Origin: Ferruginibacter sp.
GTDB lineage: Bacteria > Bacteroidota > Bacteroidia > Chitinophagales > Chitinophagaceae
Direction of reading: 5' to 3'
Assembly: GCF_028288465.1 (NCBI RefSeq)
Contig: NZ_JAQBNR010000068.1
Coordinates: 62,001-126,000 of the forward strand
DNA length: 64,000 nt
Shown: positions 55,310 through 62,719 of the stretch, piece by piece
Position numbering within the stretch: the first letter of the stretch is position 1
Layout of the letters: every line of letters begins with the position of its first letter
Notes under the pieces: generated by a model
Told to the model about the DNA's origin: nothing
The model's input: only the letters and a program-made list of their open reading frames with translations
Database searches by the model: none
Made by a program: the position numbers and the translations under genes

Positions 55310-55906
55310 ATGGTGCTGATAAGGGATAAAAGTTTTCTAAGGTATGCAGCCAAATTCCTGGTCGCTTTCTGTATTTTATATTATGGAACCATTGCTGTTA
55401 TAGGGTTGGCCACTCCCGGCAATCATTACATTCCTCTTATTGATCACTATTTTGCTTATTACCGTTGGCTGCGGGAGTCTCTTTTATACGGTTCAAAATT
55501 TTTATCAAAGTTGTCCGGCTATACAGTTGATATTTTACCCCCAAATTATCTTTTCATAAGAGGTGGCAAAGGAGTCATGATTGCTTATGATTGTCTAGGC
55601 TATGGCGTAATCAGTTTTTGGATCGCTTTTGTTTTTGCCAACAGCTCAGGTGTAAAGACAAAATTAGCCTGGATGCTGTCAGGCACTGCAGCCTTATGGC
55701 TGATAAACGTTGCCAGGATAACTGCGTTTTTAATTGCCCACAACCACAACTGGCCAATGCCCCTTGGCTTGGATCACCATACCTGGTTTAACATCGCCTC
55801 CTACGTGCTGATATTTTGCATGATCTGGTTTTATGACAAAAAGAATAATACTACCAACAATATTACCTCCCAAAATTTAACTGAAGCTACTAACCCGGAT
55901 AAATAA
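55310..55906 (+). CDS. Exosortase family transpeptidase (Bacteroidota XrtY-like)
   Basis: 198 residues with about five to six membrane helices. The three exosortase residues are present: Cys95 in AYDCLGYGVISFW, Arg136 in LINVARITAFLI, His156/157 in LGLDHHTWFN. Exosortases cleave the C-terminal tail of small secreted proteins at the periplasmic face and join them to an acceptor, and are always found with exopolysaccharide genes. Length and motif wording fit the short Bacteroidota class; assignment to XrtY rests on the Wzy-like and GT4 neighbours and is tentative. It is followed after 5 bases by a carbamoyltransferase. Candidate substrate is encoded at 11293. Confidence 0.9.
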   Translation: MVLIRDKSFLRYAAKFLVAFCILYYGTIAVIGLATPGNHYIPLIDHYFAYYRWLRESLLYGSKFLSKLSGYTVDILPPNYLFIRGGKGVMIAYDCLGYGVISFWIAFVFANSSGVKTKLAWMLSGTAALWLINVARITAFLIAHNHNWPMPLGLDHHTWFNIASYVLIFCMIWFYDKKNNTTNNITSQNLTEATNPDK

Positions 55907-55911
55907 ATTAA

Positions 55912-57642
55912 ATGATCATTATCGGAATCAACGCTTACCATGCGGATGCATCGGCGGCCATTTTTGTAAACGGCCAACTGATTGCAGCCATCGAAGAAGA
56001 GCGGTTTACAAGAGTAAAACATTGGGCCGGCTTTCCGGCATTATCTATACAATTTTGCTTACAGGAAGCAGGCATCGGGTTCGACCAGGTCAATTATTTT
56101 GCCATCGGCCGTGACCCCAAAGCCAAGTTGTTGAAAAAGTTACTGTACCTGGCGAAGCATCCTTCGGGTAGTATTGGTGTGGTTAAAGACCGTTTTGCCA
56201 ACAGCAAAAAAGTAGCTTCAATCGAAACAGAACTGGCCAGTATTTCAGGCAAGCCGGAAGCCTTTTTTGCCGGAAAGATCAGGCAGGTAGAGCATCACCG
56301 CAGTCATATAGCCTCCGCTTTTTTTGCATCACCCTTTGATAAAGCAGCCTGCTGCAGCATTGATGGGTCAGGCGATTTTACCACCACTATGATCGGCACC
56401 GGTAATGGCAATGATATTACCATATTGGATTCTGTAGACTTTCCGCATTCGCTGGGTATTTTTTATACCGCTTTTACGCAACTGCTCGGCTTTCCGCATT
56501 ATGGTGATGAGTATAAGGTAATGGGCATGGCGCCGTATGGGCAACCGTTACACACGGAACAATTAACAAAAGTAATTCAGCTTACAGATAATGGTTTATT
56601 TAAACTTGACCTTAGTTATTTCAGGAGCGCTGTACAGGGTGTGATTAGTTATGGAGATAATAACGTGCCGGTAGTAGCGTCCATGTACAGCGAAAAAATG
56701 GTGGATTTGTTTGGCGAGCCACGTAAGCCGGAGGAGCCGCTGACACAATATCATAAAGACCTGGCCGCTTCGGTACAACGGACTACCGAAACAGTGATTT
56801 TTCATATCCTGGAAAGCCTGCACAAAAGAACTGGTTTGGAGAACGTATGTATTGCCGGGGGAGTTGCACAAAACAGTGTGGCCAACGGAAAGATTACCAG
56901 CAATACCGGTTTCAAAAACGTGTACATTCCTTCGGCAGGTCATGATGCCGGTATTTCGATGGGTGCTGCCTTGTATGTACAGCACCAGCTGGAAAAAATG
57001 TCCCGGCAACCCGCCATTATGAGCGCCTACACCGGCAGCCATTTTACCAACGAACAGATTAAACAGTTATTAACCGGCAGGGGGATTGCTTTTACAGAAT
57101 ACTCTGATGCTGACCTCTATGACACCATCTCCAACTGCCTGGTTAACGGCGGGGTAGTAGGGTGGTTTAGCGGCCGGGCAGAATTTGGACCGAGGGCACT
57201 TGGAGGACGGTCGATTATTGCGGACCCCCGCAGGGCTGACGCCAAAGCGATACTGAACACCAAAATAAAACGCAGGGAAAGTTTTCGCCCGTTTGCACCC
57301 TCCATTCTAAAAGAGTATGTAGCTGAGTTTTTTGAAAAAACAGAAGAAGTGCCTTTTATGGAAAAAGTGTTCCGTATAAAAACAGACAAACAATCCCTCA
57401 TACCCGCGGTTACGCATGCGGATGGTACGGGCAGGTTGCAGACTGTAGATAAAAATATCAGTCCACGCTATTACGCCCTCATTGAAGCCTTCCGGCAAAA
57501 AACGGGCATCCCCATTTTATTGAATACTTCTTTTAACGAAAACGAACCGATTGTAAATCAACCGGAAGAGGCGTTGAATTGTTACCTTAGAACCAGTATG
57601 GATATGCTGGTGATGGAGAATATTATTGTGAATTCGAGGTAG
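55912..57642 (+). CDS. Carbamoyltransferase (NodU/CmcH family)
   Basis: 576 residues: N-terminal ASKHA-fold domain with GINAYHADASAAIF, EEERFTRVKHWAGFP and HHRSHIASAFFASPF, and the YrdC-like C-terminal domain with SGRAEFGPRALGGRSIIADPR and LNTSFNENEPIVNQPEEAL. It transfers carbamoyl from carbamoyl phosphate, via an adenylate, to a sugar hydroxyl. It is the last gene of the 35-kb collinear run; no hairpin-T terminator is seen right after it, but the second repeat array starts within about 40 bases. Confidence 0.95.
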   Translation: MIIIGINAYHADASAAIFVNGQLIAAIEEERFTRVKHWAGFPALSIQFCLQEAGIGFDQVNYFAIGRDPKAKLLKKLLYLAKHPSGSIGVVKDRFANSKKVASIETELASISGKPEAFFAGKIRQVEHHRSHIASAFFASPFDKAACCSIDGSGDFTTTMIGTGNGNDITILDSVDFPHSLGIFYTAFTQLLGFPHYGDEYKVMGMAPYGQPLHTEQLTKVIQLTDNGLFKLDLSYFRSAVQGVISYGDNNVPVVASMYSEKMVDLFGEPRKPEEPLTQYHKDLAASVQRTTETVIFHILESLHKRTGLENVCIAGGVAQNSVANGKITSNTGFKNVYIPSAGHDAGISMGAALYVQHQLEKMSRQPAIMSAYTGSHFTNEQIKQLLTGRGIAFTEYSDADLYDTISNCLVNGGVVGWFSGRAEFGPRALGGRSIIADPRRADAKAILNTKIKRRESFRPFAPSILKEYVAEFFEKTEEVPFMEKVFRIKTDKQSLIPAVTHADGTGRLQTVDKNISPRYYALIEAFRQKTGIPILLNTSFNENEPIVNQPEEALNCYLRTSMDMLVMENIIVNSR

Positions 57643-57679
57643 GAGGCAGTTTTCTTTTCATTGTTAGGTTCGCAGTTGT

Positions 57680-58565
57680 CTTATTTAATCGCAGACCTCT
57701 CTTTACTTTTTTTGTCTTGGACACAAAAAAAGTAACAAAAAAAAGTCAAGGCAGCAACGAATACAGCCCGTTGCTGCCGTGTAGCTTTGTTGAGCTCTTG
57801 TGCATAGTAGTTTCAGCTTTGGTAATTCTATTGTTAGGATTGTTACAGCCCGGGTATAGATAACTGTTTTTCTGTTTATTGGTGCAAGTTCTGCGTGTTG
57901 TGTGTAGGTCAGCAGTTCTTTTATTTAACCATTCTTTGCTTTTTTTGTCTTGACACAAAAAAAGTAACAAAAAAAGTCAAGGCAGCAACGAATACCGCCC
58001 GTTGCTGCCGTATAGCTTTGTTGAACTTTTGTGTGTGGTAATTTCAGCTTGGTAATTCTATTGTTAGGGTTGTTACAGCCCAGGTGTAGATAACTGTTTT
58101 CTGTTTATTATTTCAGTTTTATGCATTGTTTTCAGGTCAACAACTCTTTTCTTTAATTGCAGACTAGTCTTTACTTTTTTTGTCTTGACACAAAAAAAGT
58201 AACAAAAAAAAGTCAAGGCAGCAACGAATACAGCCCGTTGCTGCCGTATAGCTTTGTTGAACTTTTGTGCATGGTGATTTCAGCTTTGGTAATTCTATTG
58301 TTAGGATTGTTACAGCCCGGGTATAGATAACTGTTTTTCTGTTTATTGGTGCAAGTTCTGCGTGTTGTGTGTAGGTCAGCAGTTCTTTTATTTAACCGCA
58401 GACCATTCTTTCCTTTTTTTATCTTGACATAAAAAGAGGAACAAAAAAAGTCACGTCAGCAAGGAATACAGCCCGTTGCTGACGTATAGCTTTATTGAGC
58501 TCTTGTGCATAGTAATTTCGGCTTGGGTAATTCTACTCTTAGTTTTGTTACAGCCGGAGTATAAA
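57680..58565. repeat. Array 2 of the structured repeat family (4 copies)
   Basis: Hairpin-A cores begin at about 57701, 57934, 58169 and 58408, a period of 233-239 bases. Linkers between units are similar to each other (GTTTATTGGTGCAAGTTCTG type) and differ from those in arrays 1 and 3, so each array has expanded or been homogenised locally. Copy 4 has compensatory changes in both hairpins. Copies 1 and 3 keep the short hydrophobic reading frame open; copy 2 has lost one T and is frameshifted. Confidence 0.88.
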
Positions 58566-58593
58566 TAAACTCTTGCTGATTTATTGGTAGAAG

Positions 58594-58717
58594 TGCCAGG
58601 AGGAAAAAATCGGCTCCTGGCAAGCGGAGCCACCCCAATCAAACGCGGTTGATAAACTAATAAGCTGCAAATCGTCCTTCTCCTTCAGGAGAAGGTGCCC
58701 CGCGGGCGGATGAGGTT
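58594..58717. repeat. REP-like palindromic elements
   Basis: Two strong foldbacks lie close together: TGCCAGGAG (58594-58602) with CTCCTGGCA (58614-58622), and CCTTCTCC (58676-58683) with GGAGAAGG (58688-58695). The second is followed by GCCCCGCGGGC and GGATGAGGT, a word order I recognise from intergenic REP-like repeats of Bacteroidota. No T-runs follow, so they are not normal terminators. No RAYT-type transposase is in the window. Confidence 0.55.
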
Positions 58718-58996
58718 GCAACGCCAGTTGAAACCCTGCAGAATTTGTAAAAATTCCATTATGGACAGTTTTCATGCAAGTCTGTGAAATACCATCGCTG
58801 CCCTGGTAAAAGAAAGGAATACAATCTTTACATGAAGCTGAAATTTGTGTTTGAATGATGCAGTGTAGTGTAAGTCGCACTTATACAATTCCATCTCATG
58901 AACTACTCAGCATTTCTTCCGGTGCTTCGCTAACATGCATATTATATTGCTTTAAATATTTGTATCGATAAATAAATGTTTTCTCTGCCTATTGTT
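58718..58996. other. Gene-free stretch upstream of the final operon
   Basis: No credible gene. A minus-strand frame of 99 codons (58581-58880) crosses the REP-like repeats and has no recognisable protein features. The stretch becomes AT-rich toward a promoter candidate at 58997. Confidence 0.4.
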
Positions 58997-59004
58997 TAAA
59001 TTTG
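58997..59004 (+). promoter_or_regulatory. Likely -7 promoter element for the GT2-phosphatase genes
   Basis: TAAATTTG matches TAnnTTTG and lies 45 bases before the ATG at 59050. A -33 TTG at proper spacing is not evident. Confidence 0.45.
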
Positions 59005-59049
59005 GTGACAAATTAAAATTTATCTCTTATTAAAGAGGGTAAATCTGCA

Positions 59050-59817
59050 ATGAAAGTCACACTGCTTACAGTAACGTATAATTCTGAAAACTACCTGGAA
59101 GAATGTATCAATTCTGTCATAGGACAAACACATCCCGACATTGAACATATTATTGTAGATGCAGCTTCAACCGATGGCACACTGGAAATTATCCGGAAAT
59201 ACAATGGCCACATTGCGCAATGGGTTTCTGAAAAAGACAATGGTATGTATGATGCCATCAACAAGGGAATTACAATGGCTACCGGTGGTATCATTGGTAT
59301 ACTCAACAGTGACGACAAACTGGCGGCGCCTGACGTGATAAGTGATATTGTTCATTGTTTTACTGATCAGCACGTGGATGCGGTATATGGTGACCTGGTA
59401 TATGTAGAAAAAAAGAACACCTCCCGCGTGCTGCGGTACTGGAAAGGGTTTAGTTATAAACGATACCGGTTTAATTATGGCTGGATGCCGGCACATCCCA
59501 CTTTTTATGTACGAACGAGCCTGATTGCAGACCTTGGAGGATATGAATCGCATTATTATACGGCAGCAGATTATGAATTTATGGCCCGCTACCTGTACCG
59601 GTTTCGTATTAATGCCCGGTACCTGCCCAAACTGATTGTAAAGATGCGGAGCGGAGGGCAAAGCAATAAAACCCTTGCCATCCGGCTGAGGGCCAACAGG
59701 CGGGATTACCTGGCCATGAAAAAAAATAAAATACCTTTTCCTTTAACGGCGTCTATTTTAAAACCGATCATCAAACTGCACCAGTATTATTATACTTTTT
59801 TTCGTAAAAATATTTAG
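59050..59817 (+). CDS. Glycosyltransferase, GT2 family (WcaE-like)
   Basis: 255 residues: VTLLTVTYNSENYLEECINSVIGQTHPDIEHIIVDAASTDGT, EKDNGMYDAINKGITMATGGIIGILNSDDKL, and GWMPAHPTFYVRTSLIADLGGYESHYYTAADYEFMARYLYR. All GT-A motifs intact. Family as the WcaE-like genes at 30-37 kb but with GC-richer codons, so it is probably part of the conserved rather than the swapped portion of the locus. Confidence 0.93.
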   Translation: MKVTLLTVTYNSENYLEECINSVIGQTHPDIEHIIVDAASTDGTLEIIRKYNGHIAQWVSEKDNGMYDAINKGITMATGGIIGILNSDDKLAAPDVISDIVHCFTDQHVDAVYGDLVYVEKKNTSRVLRYWKGFSYKRYRFNYGWMPAHPTFYVRTSLIADLGGYESHYYTAADYEFMARYLYRFRINARYLPKLIVKMRSGGQSNKTLAIRLRANRRDYLAMKKNKIPFPLTASILKPIIKLHQYYYTFFRKNI

Positions 59818-59847
59818 TCACGTTTTTTCTGATTCTCTTTCTATACT

Positions 59848-60591
59848 ATGTTCGATTTTTTTAAGTCTGCCAATAAGCGTACTGTTTATGACACGCTGCC
59901 TTTTACAACAGACATCCATTCCCATATTCTGCCGGGCATTGATGACGGATCTCCGGATATCGATACATCGCTGCAACTGGTAAGGGGTATTTATGAGCTG
60001 GGCATCAGGGAAACGGTGGCGACGCCGCACGTTATTTGCGATTTATACCGCAATACGCCCGACACGATTCACAATGCGCTTGCACAATTGACTGCGGCCT
60101 GTGCCCGCAACAGCATGGATATAAAAATAACCGCTGCGGCCGAATACATGCTGGATGATTATTTTGTGCAATTGTTAAAAGGCCCGGCACCGCTGCTCAC
60201 CATTTATAACAATATTATTTTAACCGAGCAACCTTTTGCATCGCCATCACCCAACGTTCACCGTATTGCCTTTGAAATTGTTACCTCGGGCTATCGCCCC
60301 ATTATGGCGCATCCGGAGCGGTATCATTTTTACCATGATGATTACAGTGCTTATGGCACGCTAAAAGACATTGGCTTTTTATTACAGGTAAACCTGCTGT
60401 CCCTCACCGGGTATTACGGCAAACCGGTGGCTAAAGCAGCCAGGTACCTTGTTGAAAATAACCTGGCCGACCTGGTAGGTACTGATATGCACCATACACG
60501 TCACCTGGATATGCTGAAAGACAAAAAGAACCTGCAAACACTGAATGAACTGTTGGGTAAAAAGAAGTGGAATAACCTGGCGGAGATATGA
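59848..60591 (+). CDS. PHP-type protein tyrosine phosphatase (CpsB/YwqE family)
   Basis: 247 residues. Metal ligands of the PHP fold are visible: TDIHSHILPGIDDG (His24, His26, Asp32, Asp33), ATPHV (His61), a Glu in NNIILTEQPF, IMAHPERY and VGTDMHHTRH. It dephosphorylates BY-kinases in capsule systems and is the natural counterpart of the kinase at 12599, although encoded 45 kb away. 30 bases after the GT2 gene, so probably the same transcript. Confidence 0.93.
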   Translation: MFDFFKSANKRTVYDTLPFTTDIHSHILPGIDDGSPDIDTSLQLVRGIYELGIRETVATPHVICDLYRNTPDTIHNALAQLTAACARNSMDIKITAAAEYMLDDYFVQLLKGPAPLLTIYNNIILTEQPFASPSPNVHRIAFEIVTSGYRPIMAHPERYHFYHDDYSAYGTLKDIGFLLQVNLLSLTGYYGKPVAKAARYLVENNLADLVGTDMHHTRHLDMLKDKKNLQTLNELLGKKKWNNLAEI

Positions 60592-60595
60592 GGAT

Positions 60596-60756
60596 GGGCA
60601 ATGGTGAATAGTGAATGGTCAATAGGCAATGGTCAATAGGCAATAGGCAATGGTCAATAGGCAATAGTCAATAGACAATAGACTATCGACCAGTGGGCAC
60701 TCACCATTCACTATTGACCATTGACTATTCACCACTCGCCACTCACCACTCACAAT
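60596..60756. repeat. 23-unit heptamer array with inverted halves, upstream of the ABC transporter
   Basis: Twenty-three consecutive 7-base units keep strict register. Units 1-12 follow (A/G)G(G/T)CAAT; units 16-23 follow TCAC(C/T)A(T/C) or TGAC(C/T)AT, largely the reverse complement of the first set; units 13-15 are the turning point. The whole could fold into a long imperfect hairpin. It begins 4 bases after the phosphatase stop and ends 30 bases before the next ATG. Confidence 0.88.
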
Positions 60757-60786
60757 TTTCCGTCCCGTTTTCTTTAATTTTACACA

Positions 60787-62610
60787 ATGAAATACCTGGC
60801 ATCTCTTAATCCGTATTTTTGGAAATACCGTGTGCGGCTACTACTGGGCATCTTGTTTATTATCCTCAGTAACTATTTTAAAATACTCGCCCCCCAGCTT
60901 ACCGGGTATGTGGTAAATACAGTAGTGCAAAAAGCGGGTGGTGAGGCGGCACGTCTTGCCGGGGAGCAAAAAAAATACGATTTCATTGTATATAAAATCA
61001 TCACAGTACTTGATTCAAAGAGTTTTGGACAACAATTTTTATGGTGCGGTATCACCTTACTGGTAATGGCCATCATCAGTGGTGTGTTTATGTTTTTTAT
61101 GCGGCAAACCATCATCGTAATGAGCAGGCTGATTGAGTATGACCAGAAGAACCAGGTGTTTACCCATTACCAGCAACTGGACAGCAGTTTTTATAAAACC
61201 CACAGCACGGGCGACCTGATGAACCGTATATCTGAAGACGTAAGCAGGGTGAGAATGTATGTAGGCCCGGCCATTATGTATTTTATCAACCTGGCAGCGG
61301 TGCTGGGGTTCAGTATTTTTTTTATGCTGAAATCAAGCCCTAAATTAACGCTGGTTGCACTTTCGCCACTGCCCATACTGGCCATTACTATTTATTTTGT
61401 AAATACAATCATCCATAAAAAGAGCGAACGGATACAGGCGCTGTTAAGCGACCTTACCACCAATGCTCAGGAGTCTTACAGCGGCATCAGGGTGATTAAA
61501 TCATTTGTACAGGAAAAAGCCATGCTTGGTTTCTTTGCCAAAAACAGTGAAGCATATAAAAAAAATGCGCTCAGCCTGGCCAAAACGGAAGCCATTTATT
61601 TTCCCAGTATGGCATTGCTGATTGGCGTGAGTACCTTGATCACTATCCTGGTAGGCGCGCTGGATGTGATCAAAGATCCTGCACATAACACGGTTGGTAC
61701 CATCGCCGAATTTGTGATGTATATACAGATGCTTACTTTCCCCGTAAGCGCCATCGGCTGGACGGCCAGTATGACGCAACGGGCAGCCGCATCCCAAAAA
61801 CGCATCAACGAATTTTTAGACACGAAGGCTGATATACAATTACCTGGTAATGCAGCCCGGCCTCCGCTGAATACATCCATCCTGCTGGATAAGGTAAATT
61901 TCACTTACCAGCACACGGGCATTCAGGCGTTAAAAGATTTTTCACTGCGCATCAATGCCGGAGAAAAAATTGCCATCATTGGTAAAACAGGTTCCGGTAA
62001 ATCTACCGTAGCACAATTGCTGCTGCGTATGTACGACGCCGACAGTGGCCTGATTACCTATGGCGGGGTACCGATATCCCGGATAGATACAGCCTACCTG
62101 CGCAGCAATATCAGTTATGTGCCGCAGGATGTTTTTTTGTTCAGTGAAACCATTGAAAACAATATCGGTTTTGGTGTAGCGGCTGCAACAAATCAGCAGG
62201 TTGTACAGGCAGCCCGCCAGGCACATATTGCAACAGAAATAGAACAGTTTCCGGCCGGATACGAAACCATGATAGGGGAGCGGGGTGTAACCCTGAGTGG
62301 CGGGCAAAAACAACGGATATCCATCGCAAGGGCACTTATTAAAGATCCTTCCATTGTGATTTTTGATGACTGCCTCAGTGCCGTAGATGCTAAAACAGAA
62401 AAAGCGGTGCTCAACAACCTGAACATCTACCTCCGGGATAAAACGGCTATTATTATTACGCACCGTATTTTTTCGCTCTTTGATTTTGATACAATCATTG
62501 TATTGGATGACGGCAGGATTGTGGAGCAGGGAAAGCATGAAACCTTGCTGCAGCAGAAAGGCTACTATGCAGAAATGTACGCCCGGCAACAGCAACAGGC
62601 ACATCATTGA
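60787..62610 (+). CDS. MsbA-like ABC transporter (fused membrane and ATPase domains)
   Basis: 607 residues. An exporter-type transmembrane domain with six helices (about 15-330) is followed by the nucleotide-binding domain: Walker A IGKTGSGKST (about 397-407), Q-loop YVPQDVFLFSETI, signature LSGGQKQR (about 503-510), Walker B IVIFDD, H-loop ITHRIF. It would function as a homodimer flipping lipids or lipid-linked sugars at the inner membrane. MsbA/PglK-type proteins can replace a Wzx flippase, which the locus otherwise lacks; equally it may be an unrelated lipid exporter. The extra loop SFGQQFLWCG near residue 79 is typical of Bacteroidota members. Confidence 0.92.
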   Translation: MKYLASLNPYFWKYRVRLLLGILFIILSNYFKILAPQLTGYVVNTVVQKAGGEAARLAGEQKKYDFIVYKIITVLDSKSFGQQFLWCGITLLVMAIISGVFMFFMRQTIIVMSRLIEYDQKNQVFTHYQQLDSSFYKTHSTGDLMNRISEDVSRVRMYVGPAIMYFINLAAVLGFSIFFMLKSSPKLTLVALSPLPILAITIYFVNTIIHKKSERIQALLSDLTTNAQESYSGIRVIKSFVQEKAMLGFFAKNSEAYKKNALSLAKTEAIYFPSMALLIGVSTLITILVGALDVIKDPAHNTVGTIAEFVMYIQMLTFPVSAIGWTASMTQRAAASQKRINEFLDTKADIQLPGNAARPPLNTSILLDKVNFTYQHTGIQALKDFSLRINAGEKIAIIGKTGSGKSTVAQLLLRMYDADSGLITYGGVPISRIDTAYLRSNISYVPQDVFLFSETIENNIGFGVAAATNQQVVQAARQAHIATEIEQFPAGYETMIGERGVTLSGGQKQRISIARALIKDPSIVIFDDCLSAVDAKTEKAVLNNLNIYLRDKTAIIITHRIFSLFDFDTIIVLDDGRIVEQGKHETLLQQKGYYAEMYARQQQQAHH

Positions 62611-62719
62611 TGCGTTGTTGTGATTGTGGAGACTGCATAAAATATTTAAATCGCAGATCTCTTAAGAATTACTGCCTCATTCTGTTTGTAAAGATTGAGC
62701 AGTCAGATCGCAGTTTCAT

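Noticed and set aside
58581..58880. 99-codon minus-strand frame
   Set aside because: It runs through REP-like palindromes and shows no signal peptide, motif or codon pattern of a real gene.
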